Source: Chitinibacter sp. GC72
Lineage (GTDB): Bacteria > Pseudomonadota > Gammaproteobacteria > Burkholderiales > Chitinibacteraceae
NCBI RefSeq assembly: GCF_009760905.1
Contig: NZ_VIRW01000007.1
Span: 1 to 64,000 of the forward strand
Direction: 5' to 3'
DNA length: 64,000 nucleotides
Every line of letters begins with the position of its first letter. The stretch's first letter is position 1. Below, piece after piece: positions 17,388 to 27,259 of this stretch. A program made the translations under genes and the position numbers. The notes beneath the pieces were generated by a model, which worked only from the letters and a program-made list of their open reading frames with translations, did not search any database and had not been told where the DNA came from.

Positions 17388-18857
17388 AAACAAACCCATT
17401 ACCGCCAGCAGCACATTGGCAGCGGCAAAACCGGCTAGAATCACATCGCGGCTGGTTTTGCCCAAACCATCGAGCCAGTGCCATTTGTGCAGATTGGCAA
17501 ACAGATAGCCTTCAAATCGATCGGCATTGTCCACTCGGGTGGAAAATGTGCCCGTCGCTGGCTCGAGGTACCAGCTGGGCTGATTGGGCAGCGCCAGATC
17601 TACGCGGTACACCGGCAGCCGTTTCTGGAAAAAGCCGTATTCGCCGCCAAACTGGCTGATCAGGCTGACCTTGCTCACCGACGCGTTTTGCACAGTAGCA
17701 TCGTGCGGAGCCAGCTGACGCACCAGTTGCATGGCATGAATCTGCGCCAAACCCTGCTGTGGCTGGCCGTGCGCATCCAGATAGTCCGGCAGCTGCGAAG
17801 GGGCGGTGCTGGCATGATGCTGATGAGCAGCCACCTGGGTATTGCCCTGCAGCTCTTTCTTAGTATGCTCTACCAGCCAATACCCCTTACCAGCGACATT
17901 CACTGCAGTGAGCACCGCCACGCCGGGCGGGATATGGTGCAAGTCGGGCAATTGCGCCAGAGGCTGCGCTTTGGCCGCCTGAAACGGCGCGGCTTGCAGC
18001 CATAAATGCGTCAAACCGGATACGGTAATCACCAGACCGGCGACGCCTGCGCCCAGACCCAGTGCCCGATGCAGACGGCGCAAACGCTGCTGCTCGCTTC
18101 TGAGCGTGCCCATCCGGTAACGTAGCCAGTACATCCACAAGCCGCCGAGCATGCTGAGCAGCGCAATGCCCAGCACCAGCGTAATACCAGCTTTTTTCAC
18201 CGGTTCGCTCGCCCAGCTCCAGGTGTGCAGCAGCGAAAACACCGGCATCAGGCTGCGCTTGGTCTGGTCGGACAAGCTGGCCAGACGCCGCCCTTCGGTA
18301 TCGACAAAGGCCACCATGCCATCGTCGCGGGCAAACTCGACCCGCCAGACCGGCAGCATTTTATTGATGGCCGGATAGCTGCGGCTAAACTCGGTCACCG
18401 GTGTGATGCGCGCAATCGGCGACTGCATATCGCCCACCAGCGCACGTGCCAGACGCTCGGCCTCGGCCGCGTCGGCATTCACCAGCAGCTTGCCATTTTG
18501 CGCGTCATACCAAAGGCCGCTCGCCTGCCCCTGCAAACCAATCCGCCACGCCGGCTGCTCGCCGAGCATGCGCAAACGGGCCGACTGGATTTGTCCGGCG
18601 GGCAGCTGCAGGCTGTGCAGCGTCACCGGCTGCAGATCGGCAGGCAGCGCAGCTGGCACGGGCAAGGGCTGCACCTTGGGCGAGAGCGCCGACATAATCG
18701 GGTGCAAGACCCCGGTTAAGCCCCAGAAAATCACCGCTATCCCGGCCACCCACGCCAGCTTTTTATGCCAGCGATTCAGCCAGCCCAGCCTACTGACCCT
18801 GTTGCCCTTGCTGCGCTGCGTGCTCTGGGGGGCCAATTCAATCTCTTCGCGCTTCAT
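17352..18857 (-). CDS. PepSY-domain membrane protein (PiuB/iron-uptake type)
   Basis: A 501-residue inner-membrane protein. The N-terminal WLNRWHKKLAWVAGIAVIFWGLTGVLHPIM segment is the PepSY-associated TM helix, and TM segments recur near residues 220-240, 265-285 and 470-490. There are periplasmic PepSY-like regions and a His-rich stretch (AAHQHHAS). Its start overlaps the stop of the TonB-dependent receptor gene by one base, so the two are coupled. Such proteins accompany siderophore or metal receptors and may act in metal release or reduction at the inner membrane; the exact reaction is not established. Confidence 0.82.
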   Translation of the reverse strand: MKREEIELAPQSTQRSKGNRVSRLGWLNRWHKKLAWVAGIAVIFWGLTGVLHPIMSALSPKVQPLPVPAALPADLQPVTLHSLQLPAGQIQSARLRMLGEQPAWRIGLQGQASGLWYDAQNGKLLVNADAAEAERLARALVGDMQSPIARITPVTEFSRSYPAINKMLPVWRVEFARDDGMVAFVDTEGRRLASLSDQTKRSLMPVFSLLHTWSWASEPVKKAGITLVLGIALLSMLGGLWMYWLRYRMGTLRSEQQRLRRLHRALGLGAGVAGLVITVSGLTHLWLQAAPFQAAKAQPLAQLPDLHHIPPGVAVLTAVNVAGKGYWLVEHTKKELQGNTQVAAHQHHASTAPSQLPDYLDAHGQPQQGLAQIHAMQLVRQLAPHDATVQNASVSKVSLISQFGGEYGFFQKRLPVYRVDLALPNQPSWYLEPATGTFSTRVDNADRFEGYLFANLHKWHWLDGLGKTSRDVILAGFAAANVLLAVMGLFLMRRAKGRAGR

Positions 18858-20968
18858 TACTGTTCTCCTTTAGCGCCAAAGGGACTGGCGCCGAAAGCAT
18901 AGCTCACACCAACAAAGAAACTGCGTGGTGCGCCAGGACTGTAGGTATCCTGCGTATTAGGGCCATGTGCACCGCTGCCCTTGTAGCTGGATGCGGCCAT
19001 TTCGGCGTAATGTGCATTGCTTAAATTGAGCGCATGCGCCCAGAAGGTCCAGTTCTGCTGGCGATATTCCGCCCGCAGATTAAAGAGGGTATGTCCCTTG
19101 TACTCAACGGTGTTGCCGCTATCCATCCAATACGGCCCCAGGTATACCGTTTCCAATGCCAGCCTGGCCTGGCTGAACGGCTTGTAGGTCAGCTCCAGCG
19201 TGCCTTGCCACTTGGGGGCTGCCGGAATGTCCTTGCCCGCGTAGTTTTCGCTTGGTGACGGGCTGTACTGGCGGTAGCGATGCTGCGCGTACTGGCCAGC
19301 CAGACGGGCAGTCCACTGTGGATTCACAGCCCAGTCCAGCCCCAGCTCGACCCCCTGATGCCGCGTTTTACCCGCGTTTCGTGGCTCGGATTTGCCTGGG
19401 ATAATGCTGTAGCTCACCAGCTCGTCTTCACCGTCGAGGCGGTACACCGCTGCATCAACCTTCACACCAGCCAGCGGCGAAAAACGCGCGCCCAGCTCGA
19501 ACTGATCAAAACTGGCCGACTTCAGATCGGGCACAGTGGCGCTGCTAAATAGCGAGCCGACTTCGGGCGGCGTAAAGCCCTGGCTGTAGCCACCGTAAAC
19601 AAAGACCTGGCTGGCTGCATCCCAGGTAAAGCCGACTTTGGGCGAAGTCGCTGCAAACGACTGCGTTTGCGAAGCCGCGCCAGTGCTCGCCGACGGCGTT
19701 AAATGATTGGTAAAATCGTATTTCACCCGGTCGTAACGGATTGCACCATTGATCGCCCAGCCCGCCGCCAATGCATAGCTGGCATCGGCAAACAGCGCCT
19801 GATTGCCTAGATCAACACGGTAATCGCGGCGCACGCTGCCGGTTTGGTAGCTGAGGTATTTGCCAGTTTTCGGATCACGGACGATAGATAGATTTACTTC
19901 GCGCTGATCATTCGGGCTGGCCTCGATCAGGCCACCCACGGTCAGCTTCAAATCGCCCCATTGCTGGCGATGAAAGGCACTTAGCCCCAAAGATGTGAAG
20001 CTGTTATCGGTCGTTCGCCCGCTGGCCGAACTCGCCCCGGTATTGAAAATCAGATAGCTCGGTAACTGATAGGTGCTGTTGTCGCGGTAATACAGCGTGG
20101 CGCTACTAAAACCGCCCGCGTTCAATTCGCCCGCCAGACTGCTACTGGCGCGCAGGGCTTCAACCTGACGCGTGGTGAAGGTCTGATACGAATAACCGGG
20201 GCGGGTCTGATAGTCGCTTTCATTCACACTGCCTGGCATATCGGTATCGAGCTTGGAATAGGTCAGCACCGATTTCCACAGCAGCGAATCGGTGAGCCAA
20301 TGATCCAGCCGCGCAGTCAGTCCGGTTTTATTCATCGCGCTATAGTCTTGCCAGCTGCTGCCACGCGTGGCGCTATAGCCAGAGATACGCAAGCCGGTAT
20401 CACCCCAGGAATTAGATACACCAAGGTCTGTACGGCGATACCCCTCGGAGCTTAATTGCGCAACAGCATTCCAGCTCAGTGTCGCGCTGGGCGCAGCGGT
20501 GGTGAAATTGACTGCACCACCAACCGCATTGCTGCCATACAGGCTGGACGCTGGGCCTTTGACGACTTCAATACCGTCACTGCCGGGCAGATTGATTTCA
20601 TACAGCGCGTTGTGGTTGAAAATACCGACCGGACGAATCGGTACGCCGTCTTCCAGATACTGATACACCGCCGAATAAGTCATCGGCTGGCGAATCGACA
20701 TATTGTGCTGCTCGTTGCCCAGATCGGTCATATGCACGCCGGGAATTTTATCGAGCACCTGGCCGATAAAGTTGGGCTTGGTCTCTGCGATGGTTTTTTC
20801 GTTCACTTTGCCCATCGCCATTGGTGCTTTGGTCAACGGCGTGGCTTCACGGGTGGCGGTAACGACAATTTCATCCAGTTGTGTGATTTCGCTGGCGAAC
20901 CCATTCGCAGGCCCCAGCGTGGCCAGGACGGCGCAGACACTGCTGCGCAAAGTTGGAATAGCAGACAT
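18857..20968 (-). CDS. TonB-dependent outer-membrane receptor
   Basis: A beta-barrel receptor of 703 residues from the ATG at 20968, which follows GAGG with a short A-rich spacer. The frame opens at 21166, but that part has no signal peptide. The chosen start gives a signal ending near GFASE and a TonB box LDEIVVTATRE. A plug domain follows (GQVLDKIPGVHMTD, GIEVVKGPASSLYGSNAVGGAVNF), then the barrel, ending FFVGVSYAFG before a short tail. Its partners are the PepSY protein just downstream, a DUF2946-like protein upstream, and probably the TonB at 14498. The substrate is unknown; a metal (copper or iron complex) is inferred from context. Confidence 0.92.
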   Translation of the reverse strand: MSAIPTLRSSVCAVLATLGPANGFASEITQLDEIVVTATREATPLTKAPMAMGKVNEKTIAETKPNFIGQVLDKIPGVHMTDLGNEQHNMSIRQPMTYSAVYQYLEDGVPIRPVGIFNHNALYEINLPGSDGIEVVKGPASSLYGSNAVGGAVNFTTAAPSATLSWNAVAQLSSEGYRRTDLGVSNSWGDTGLRISGYSATRGSSWQDYSAMNKTGLTARLDHWLTDSLLWKSVLTYSKLDTDMPGSVNESDYQTRPGYSYQTFTTRQVEALRASSSLAGELNAGGFSSATLYYRDNSTYQLPSYLIFNTGASSASGRTTDNSFTSLGLSAFHRQQWGDLKLTVGGLIEASPNDQREVNLSIVRDPKTGKYLSYQTGSVRRDYRVDLGNQALFADASYALAAGWAINGAIRYDRVKYDFTNHLTPSASTGAASQTQSFAATSPKVGFTWDAASQVFVYGGYSQGFTPPEVGSLFSSATVPDLKSASFDQFELGARFSPLAGVKVDAAVYRLDGEDELVSYSIIPGKSEPRNAGKTRHQGVELGLDWAVNPQWTARLAGQYAQHRYRQYSPSPSENYAGKDIPAAPKWQGTLELTYKPFSQARLALETVYLGPYWMDSGNTVEYKGHTLFNLRAEYRQQNWTFWAHALNLSNAHYAEMAASSYKGSGAHGPNTQDTYSPGAPRSFFVGVSYAFGASPFGAKGEQ

Positions 20969-21178
20969 TTTTTTCCTCACGGTCTGGCGCGCAGCAGGCG
21001 GCCAGACTCGGCGAGCCCTGCTGCCAAATGCAGCAGGGCTAATCGAATCCATACCTGCAAACACCGCGTGGCTGGCGCCAACGCGGACAGACCGGCAGCA
21101 GCACAACAAGGATTTGCAGATTGTTGACGTTGACCTTGGGCTTGAAAACCCAAAGTCAGCAGACACTAGATAGATTGA

Positions 21179-21670
21179 TCAGGAAATCAGCGGCGGGCCG
21201 CGCGGTGGCGGCGGCGTGGAGAATGAGAGCGGGGAGACAAAAGCCTGTTGCCACGGCGGCGGCGCATGCTGCAGGGGTGCAAGCAAAGGCAGGCTGACTG
21301 GCGCTTGCAGCGGTGCAATGGCGTGCAACCCGGCCACCGAACACAAAGCACATTTGACGATCAGCTTGGCGTCGCCACGCTCGCTGGCCAGCACGGCCAT
21401 CTCGGCGATCTCGAGCAGATCGGTATCGGGCGTCAGCACATTACCATTCAGCGCAGCAGGCACCGGGCCAGTACCACACCAGGCCATTTTCACGCCAGCA
21501 TCCATCGCTGCCGCATGCACAAACGGCAGCAACAGCTGCGCCACGATGGCCAGCAGCGCTAGCCAGCTGGCCAGCGTGGCACGACGGGGCAGGAAAAGGG
21601 CAGGAAAACCGCGTGGGCGCACAGCAACACACCATAAAAGAAGTGCGCAGATCTTAACGTAAATATTCAC
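21179..21670 (-). CDS. DUF2946-like small membrane or secreted protein
   Basis: About 163 residues from a GTG at 21670 preceded by AAGG; the frame extends upstream to 21808 but would overlap the divergent transporter gene. It has a hydrophobic segment (WLALLAIVAQLLLPFVHAA) followed by a region with CALC and Pro-rich stretches, resembling DUF2946 proteins, which in my knowledge often sit next to TonB-dependent metal (copper-type) receptors. It lies immediately upstream of the receptor on the same strand. The function is unknown. Confidence 0.6.
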   Translation of the reverse strand: MNIYVKICALLLWCVAVRPRGFPALFLPRRATLASWLALLAIVAQLLLPFVHAAAMDAGVKMAWCGTGPVPAALNGNVLTPDTDLLEIAEMAVLASERGDAKLIVKCALCSVAGLHAIAPLQAPVSLPLLAPLQHAPPPWQQAFVSPLSFSTPPPPRGPPLIS

Positions 21671-21780
21671 CCCCTGCCTTTGGAAAAGCTTACAGCGCCA
21701 ACCGGGCAAGAAGATCGTGCGCCAGAACACAATTTGCTGGCTAAGCTGAAAACAGGGATGCTCGCAACAGGATAAAAATA

Positions 21781-23559
21781 ATGGCGAAACCATCGGCAAG
21801 TGCCGCAAGCAGGCAGGTACTTCGGCTGCTTCAACAACTGTCGCAGCAATCGGGGCTGGCCAAAATCCGCCGTGAATATCTGGCCGACGATCTGGGTGCG
21901 GGGATCAGCGTCTGCGTGGTGCTAATTCCGGCCTGCGTGGCCTACGCCGATCTGGCGGGCATGCCGGCCCAGTATGGCCTGTATACCGCGCTGGCCGGCA
22001 TGCTGGTGTACGCCCTGCTGGGCAGCTCGCGCCAGCTGATTGTCGGGCCGGATGCCGCGCTCGCCTTGCTGGTGGCGGCGGCCATTACCCCGCTGGCCAA
22101 TGGCAATCCGGCGCAATACCTGATGCTCAGTAGCGTACTGACGCTGCTGGTGGGCGTGCTGATGCTGATTGCAGCCAAGGCCAGGCTGGGCGCGATGGCC
22201 GATTTACTGTCCAAACCCGTGTTGCTGGGTTTTATGAATGGCGCAGCACTGATCTTGATCGCCAGCCAGCTGGGCAAATGGACCGGGCTGAGTCTGCACG
22301 AATCGGCTTTTTTCCCGCGCGTGCTGGAGTTAATCACCCGACATGAACAGATCCACGCCACCAGCCTGATTATTGGCCTGCTCTCCATTCTGTTTCTGGC
22401 CTTGCTGCGCGAGCTGCAACCTAGGCTGCCAGCAGCGATTTTGCTGTTTATTGTGGCCATTAGCGGTGCGTATCTGCTCGATATTGCCGAGCATGGCGTG
22501 GCGCTGCTGGGCGATCTGCCCAAGGGGCTGCCCGATCTGGCCTGGCCAGCACTCAGCCTGGCCCAGATCACCACGCTATTGCCTGCCGCTGCCGGTATTG
22601 CCTTGCTGGCGATGCCCGAGGGCATTTTGCTGGCCCGCGCTTTTGCACAAAAAAATCACTATGAAATTGCCCCCAACCGCGAGCTGATGGCGCTGGGGCT
22701 GGCCAATGTAGCGGCCAGCCTGTGGCAAGGGTTTGCGCTGGGTGCCAGCCAGTCGCGCACGGCGATCAACGATGCGGCTGGCGGCAAATCGGTAATGTCC
22801 GGCCTGTTTGCCGCCCTGCTCTTGCTGCTGTTTCTGCTTTTTCTATCCGGCTCATTGCGCTATCTGCCAGTAACCACGCTGTCGGCGCTGCTGATTTTTG
22901 CCGGGCTAAACCTGATCGAGGTGCGCACCTGGGTCGAGATGTACCGGCTTGACCGCACTGCGGCAATATTCTCGCTGATTACCACCGCTGGCGTGCTGAT
23001 TGTGGGGGTATTGCCCGGGATCATTGTTGGCATCTTGCTTTCACTGGCATACCTCATACAGTTTATGGCCCGCCCCTTTGATGCTGTGCTGTGCTCGGTG
23101 GCTGGCCGCAAGGGCTTTCATGATGTGGCCGAGGCGCATTTAAGCGGTGAATCGCGCTATCTGCAAGGCCTGCTGGTTTACCGCTTTTATGCGCCGCTGC
23201 TGTTTGCCAATAGCAGCTATTTTGTTGACCGCATCAGCCAGCTGGTGGCCGAAGACGGTGACACGCGCTGGGTGCTGATTGACGCGCAAGCGATCACTTT
23301 TCTTGACGTCACCGCTGCCGAGCAGCTGCTAACACTCAATCGCCTACTGGAAGAAGCGGGCATTGATCTGAAGTTTGCCCGCTGCAACCGCCCGCTGCGC
23401 GAGGCGTTTGACCGCTACGGCGTCACCAGCGCACTGGGTGCCGACAGCTTTTTTGCCCATGTGCACGATGCACTGGCCCAATACAAGCTGCTCCACCCTG
23501 ATGTCGCGCCAGAGCTAGTCAGCGCAGCATGGAATGGCGTTGATCGCCGTCTGGGCTAA
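21781..23559 (+). CDS. SulP-family anion transporter with STAS domain
   Basis: A 592-residue inner-membrane transporter. The SulP core shows IPACVAYADLAGMPAQYGLYTAL and a GPDAALALL segment, with about 10-14 hydrophobic helices to residue 430. A cytoplasmic STAS domain follows (about 455-575: YRFYAPLLFANSSYF; ITFLDVTAAEQL). Family members move sulfate, bicarbonate or dicarboxylates. No neighbour narrows the substrate. It is divergent from the DUF2946-like gene. Confidence 0.92.
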   Translation: MAKPSASAASRQVLRLLQQLSQQSGLAKIRREYLADDLGAGISVCVVLIPACVAYADLAGMPAQYGLYTALAGMLVYALLGSSRQLIVGPDAALALLVAAAITPLANGNPAQYLMLSSVLTLLVGVLMLIAAKARLGAMADLLSKPVLLGFMNGAALILIASQLGKWTGLSLHESAFFPRVLELITRHEQIHATSLIIGLLSILFLALLRELQPRLPAAILLFIVAISGAYLLDIAEHGVALLGDLPKGLPDLAWPALSLAQITTLLPAAAGIALLAMPEGILLARAFAQKNHYEIAPNRELMALGLANVAASLWQGFALGASQSRTAINDAAGGKSVMSGLFAALLLLLFLLFLSGSLRYLPVTTLSALLIFAGLNLIEVRTWVEMYRLDRTAAIFSLITTAGVLIVGVLPGIIVGILLSLAYLIQFMARPFDAVLCSVAGRKGFHDVAEAHLSGESRYLQGLLVYRFYAPLLFANSSYFVDRISQLVAEDGDTRWVLIDAQAITFLDVTAAEQLLTLNRLLEEAGIDLKFARCNRPLREAFDRYGVTSALGADSFFAHVHDALAQYKLLHPDVAPELVSAAWNGVDRRLG

Positions 23560-23584
23560 TCAGCAGACCTTTAGATTGAAAGCG

Positions 23585-23714
23585 TGTTCACAATCTAGCG
23601 AGCTAGAGCGAGGCAAGGCAAAAACGGCAGAGGAAGCGGAGTTTACACATTGTAAATGAGCATTCCGAAGGCGTTTTTAACGCCGCATCTCCGAAGCGCA
23701 GCAGATTGTGAACA
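23585..23714. repeat. 130-bp element with perfect 12-bp terminal inverted repeats
   Basis: TGTTCACAATCT at 23585-23596 and AGATTGTGAACA at 23703-23714 form perfect inverted ends. The interior has a GCGAGCTAGAGCGAGGC segment and an internal palindrome around TTTACACATTGTAAA. It lies between two convergent genes. It looks like a non-autonomous mobile element (MITE/REP type); no second copy was seen in the window. Confidence 0.65.
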
Positions 23715-23719
23715 GGCTT

Positions 23720-24190
23720 TTAGGCCGGGCAAACGCGGCGGAAATACATGCGGCGCAGCGTGTCGTAGCCCCAGTTGAATAAATAGGTATAGGGCAGGAA
23801 AAACAGAAAAAAGCCAATATCCATCGCCAGCGCATGCCACAGGCTTAAATCCATCCACCACATCGTCAGCGGCAAGGCCATCAGGATAAAGCCGCCTTCA
23901 AACAGCAAGGCGTGCAAGGCACGGATGGGTGGCGTGCGCTGCCAGCCACGCAGGCGTTCGAGTTTTTCAAACAGAAAATTAAACACCGCGTTCCACAGCA
24001 TGGCAATACTGGCCAGAATCACCGCCAGCACGCCCACGTGCGCCATGCTTGACCCCATCAACCAGGCGGCCAGCGGCGTGACCAGAATCACGCCGCCCAC
24101 TTCAAACAGCAGCGCGTGGGCGGCGCGCTCCAGCCAGGTTTTTTCCGGGAGCGATAAGAGGGTGTCGGACTGATGAGCCGTGTTCAGCAA
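23720..24190 (-). CDS. PACE-family (AceI-like) multidrug/biocide efflux protein
   Basis: A 156-residue protein with four TM helices in two tandem bacterial transmembrane pair domains. The repeated motif is ERAAHALLFEVGGV and RALHALLFEGGF; each carries the conserved Glu, and the first Glu is the proton-coupling residue in AceI. Family members export chlorhexidine and related amphiphiles or polyamines. It is divergent from a LysR regulator, the usual arrangement for PACE genes, so that regulator probably controls it. Confidence 0.92.
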   Translation of the reverse strand: MLNTAHQSDTLLSLPEKTWLERAAHALLFEVGGVILVTPLAAWLMGSSMAHVGVLAVILASIAMLWNAVFNFLFEKLERLRGWQRTPPIRALHALLFEGGFILMALPLTMWWMDLSLWHALAMDIGFFLFFLPYTYLFNWGYDTLRRMYFRRVCPA

Positions 24191-24311
24191 GAGGGTCTTC
24201 CTGTACGAGTTAAACGGATACGCCGATTATCCGGCAAAAAACCGATAGAACTAAATTAGCTTCCATCGGATAATCCGATACATCAGTTCACAACACAGCG
24301 GGTACGCCGCC

Positions 24312-25208
24312 ATGTTCAATTCAATCGACGCACTGAATGCCTTTGTCCACGCCGCCCAGCTTGGCTCATTTTCCGCCGCAGCCCGACATCTGGGCAAAAG
24401 CCAGTCCACCATCAGCGAGGCCATCAGCCAGCTGGAAATCGACGCTGGTCTGCAGCTATTTGATCGCAGCTCGCGCCAGCCCAGCCTGACTCCGGCGGGC
24501 ACCCGCCTGCTGAGCCACGCCCGGCATGTGCTCAATAGCCACGCCGATTTGACGCATCAGGCGCGTTCGCTGCAAGCCGGGCTGGAAGCGCAGCTCAGCA
24601 TTGTGTTGTCCGATACTTTCCAGTCGCTGGAATTTGAAGCCCTGCTGAGCGAATTTGCCAGCGCGTTTCCGCTTTTGCGGCTGGAATGCTTGGTGGGCGA
24701 AGATCAGGATGTGCTGGCCTTGCTGCGCAGCGGTCGCGCGCAGCTGGGGCTGATCAGGGCGCTGGAATCGGACGAAGCCGATGTCTACCGCCACCCACTG
24801 CCCGGGCGCACCGAAATTGCCATTTATGTCGGCCAGCAACATCCGCTGGCCAGCGCAGGCACCGTGAGCAATGCCGAGCTGGCTGCACATCGCGAGCTCA
24901 AGCTCAGCAGCTATAGCGAAACCATGCCCAGCACGCACAGCCCGCGCTGCTGGCTGGCACCAAGCTATCTGATGCTGCTGGAAATGACTTTGCGCGATTT
25001 TGGCTGGGCAGCGCTACCGAGCTGGCTGGTGCAGATGTTCGGGCAAAACCGGCTGGTGATGCTTGACGTCCCCACCTGGCCGCGTGCCGTCCACGTCGAT
25101 CTGGTGTGGCTTCGCCAGGCCCAACTCGGCCCGGCCGCCTGCTGGCTGATTGAGCAAATCAAAGCGGCCAAACACCAACAAGGGTATATCGCTGTAGATC
25201 AATCCTAA
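24312..25208 (+). CDS. LysR-family regulator of the PACE gene
   Basis: A 298-residue LysR-type regulator. The N-terminal winged HTH covers residues 1-60 (SFSAAARHLGKSQSTISEAISQLE) and a periplasmic-binding-like effector domain spans about 90-290. It is transcribed divergently from the efflux gene across a 121-base gap, which contains an AT-rich stretch (24190-24300) suited to T-N11-A sites. The last eight residues are encoded by the start of a 49-bp repeat copy (25182). Confidence 0.93.
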   Translation: MFNSIDALNAFVHAAQLGSFSAAARHLGKSQSTISEAISQLEIDAGLQLFDRSSRQPSLTPAGTRLLSHARHVLNSHADLTHQARSLQAGLEAQLSIVLSDTFQSLEFEALLSEFASAFPLLRLECLVGEDQDVLALLRSGRAQLGLIRALESDEADVYRHPLPGRTEIAIYVGQQHPLASAGTVSNAELAAHRELKLSSYSETMPSTHSPRCWLAPSYLMLLEMTLRDFGWAALPSWLVQMFGQNRLVMLDVPTWPRAVHVDLVWLRQAQLGPAACWLIEQIKAAKHQQGYIAVDQS

Positions 25209-25230
25209 TTAATCCTACAGCCATATACCT
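25182..25230. repeat. 49-bp palindrome-ended element, copy B
   Basis: Begins GGGTATATCGCTGTAG and ends CTACAGCCATATACCT at 49-base spacing, so nearly the whole element can pair internally. It overlaps the end of the LysR gene and supplies its stop codon. Confidence 0.6.
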
Positions 25231-25328
25231 ATAGGATGTAGATCCAGAAACTTGATTATCGACCAAACATTCGACGTCATTGATCAAATGAAATAGATCA
25301 GATCAAAGCGGCACATGCCAACCAGATT

Positions 25329-27047
25329 CTAACGCGCACCTCGTTGTTCAGGCATGGGCGCTGAGGTTGGGCACACTGCGCGGCCGCGAATACAGTCAAA
25401 GACGCCTTTGACGCCGGTGCCTAATTGCTCGCCCGCCTTGCTCAGATGGCTGCCAATACCGGAAAGGCCTCCCTCTTCATCTGGCGCAGGCGGAGTATCG
25501 GCGGCGGGCGGCTGGGCTGGTCGGGTGGCAACTTTTTGCTTGCTGCTACGCTCGCCCGGCGGCTGCGCGATCGCTTCAGCAGGTGCCTGCTCCTGCCATT
25601 GCGGCGGAGCGCTGGCCTGGGCGATCTCATTCAAGTCATCGGCAGCCATTTTTGCCAGCGTTTGCGCACGTTCTTGCTGCTCCATTTGCAGGTCTTCACC
25701 CTGCGCTATCCATTGCTTGACCGGCTCAACCGCCTCGCCCTCGACGCTGATCTGCGTCTGGGCAAATTCGATCTGCAGCTGATCTGGCTGCGGCCAGACC
25801 AGCCAGAGCACAGCGCCCAGACTGGTTAGCGAAACCACGACCTGAGCAGCGCGCGGCAAGGCCATAAAGCGCTGTTTGCCAGCCAGCGCGGTGCTGCGCA
25901 ATCGGGGTTGCGTCCATCGCCAGCCCCTATCCCAGCCCCGCTGCAATCTGGCCCACAGCAGCGGTGTCCAGCGTTGCATTAGCGCGGCCATCGCCTGCAA
26001 CGTACGCCAGCACCAGCGAGCCAGCCAGGTCGCCAGCCGCACCCCATGTTGCCAGAGCCAGGCCAGCAAGCTACCGGTTTGCACCAGCCAGGGCAGCACA
26101 GGTGAAGCGGCTGAAGGGGGTGACATGGCAGAAGCGGCTGGCGAAGCCGAATCGGGCTGTGATCCGCCTGCCCCTCCCTCGGGAGTCAGCGTCAGTGTGG
26201 GCTCGTTCGCCAGCCTGGCCTCGCTCACCGGACCATTGGCCCCCGCCAGCAAGGCCGCCAGCGCCTCGTCGGCATGGGCAAAACGCGCTTCGGGGTGGCG
26301 CGCCAGACAGCGCATAATCAGCTCGGACAAGGCCCGTGGCACTTCGGCTCGCAACTCGTGCGGCGGTGGCGGATTGCTGTGCAAAACCTGATACACGATA
26401 TTCATCGTTGTTTCGCCGTCAAACGGCGCATTGCCCGTCAGGCATTGGTACAGCACGACCCCCGCCGAATAGAGATCAGCACGGCCGTCGAGTTTTTTGC
26501 CCGCCAGTTGCTCGGGCGACATATAGCGTGGCGAGCCTAGTATGGTGCCGGTGCGCGTCAGATCGCTGGCTGGCATCTGGGCAATGCCAAAATCGGTGAT
26601 TTTCAGCCGCCCCTCGCGGGTCAGCATCAGATTGGCAGGCTTGATGTCACGGTGAATGACTTTATGCCGGTGCGCGTGCCCCAGCGCGGCAAACATCTGG
26701 CGTGCAATACTGATCACTTGCCGGATCGACAAAGGGCCGCGCTTTTCCAGCATGTCCTTGAGAGTGACGCCCTGTACCAACTCCATGGCCAGATACGGCT
26801 TGTTGCGCCACTGGCCACAATCGTAAACGGTGATAATGCCGGGGTGATTGAGCCGCGCTGCCGAGCGGGCCTCCTGCAGCAGCCGCGCAGCGTAATCAGC
26901 CGCTTCATTGCTCGCCAGATTGACCTGTACCAGCTTGAGCGCCACATCGCGCTCCAGCCTTTCGTCCCGCGCACGAAACACCACGCCCATCGCGCCTTGA
27001 CCAAGGCGGGATTGCAACTGGTAATGCGCGATTTTCGGCTGGCTCAT
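25329..27047 (-). CDS. Hanks-type serine/threonine protein kinase
   Basis: A 572-residue kinase. The ATG at 27047 begins MSQPKIAHYQLQSRLGQGAMG; the frame opens at 27155, but the extra 36 residues precede the kinase fold. The catalytic domain (about 1-265) has the P-loop GQGAMGVV, the VALK lysine, HRDIKPANLML, DFGIAQMP and SPRYMSPEQL. A Pro/Ser-rich linker follows, a single TM lies near residue 400, and a periplasmic or extracellular Gln/Ala-rich tail ends with a Cys pair (FDCIRGRAVC). It is divergent from nadE. No phosphatase or FHA gene is adjacent, so substrates are unknown. Confidence 0.92.
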   Translation of the reverse strand: MSQPKIAHYQLQSRLGQGAMGVVFRARDERLERDVALKLVQVNLASNEAADYAARLLQEARSAARLNHPGIITVYDCGQWRNKPYLAMELVQGVTLKDMLEKRGPLSIRQVISIARQMFAALGHAHRHKVIHRDIKPANLMLTREGRLKITDFGIAQMPASDLTRTGTILGSPRYMSPEQLAGKKLDGRADLYSAGVVLYQCLTGNAPFDGETTMNIVYQVLHSNPPPPHELRAEVPRALSELIMRCLARHPEARFAHADEALAALLAGANGPVSEARLANEPTLTLTPEGGAGGSQPDSASPAASAMSPPSAASPVLPWLVQTGSLLAWLWQHGVRLATWLARWCWRTLQAMAALMQRWTPLLWARLQRGWDRGWRWTQPRLRSTALAGKQRFMALPRAAQVVVSLTSLGAVLWLVWPQPDQLQIEFAQTQISVEGEAVEPVKQWIAQGEDLQMEQQERAQTLAKMAADDLNEIAQASAPPQWQEQAPAEAIAQPPGERSSKQKVATRPAQPPAADTPPAPDEEGGLSGIGSHLSKAGEQLGTGVKGVFDCIRGRAVCPTSAPMPEQRGAR

Positions 27048-27259
27048 GGCAAAAAATATTGGGGAATCAATCGGTTCGCATTGTACCGTGCCGACCCGCT
27101 GCAGCGCAGCACCAATCCCCCGAAGGTGATCTTGCCCACAGACAAAGCGACGCATTGTTGAGCCGGGTCAGCCTGTACCCACGCAGCCATCAGCCAGAGC
27201 CGCTGCCACAACGTCATTCTGGGGTAAAATGGCGGTTTTATCTTTGCGTGAATGCCGCC

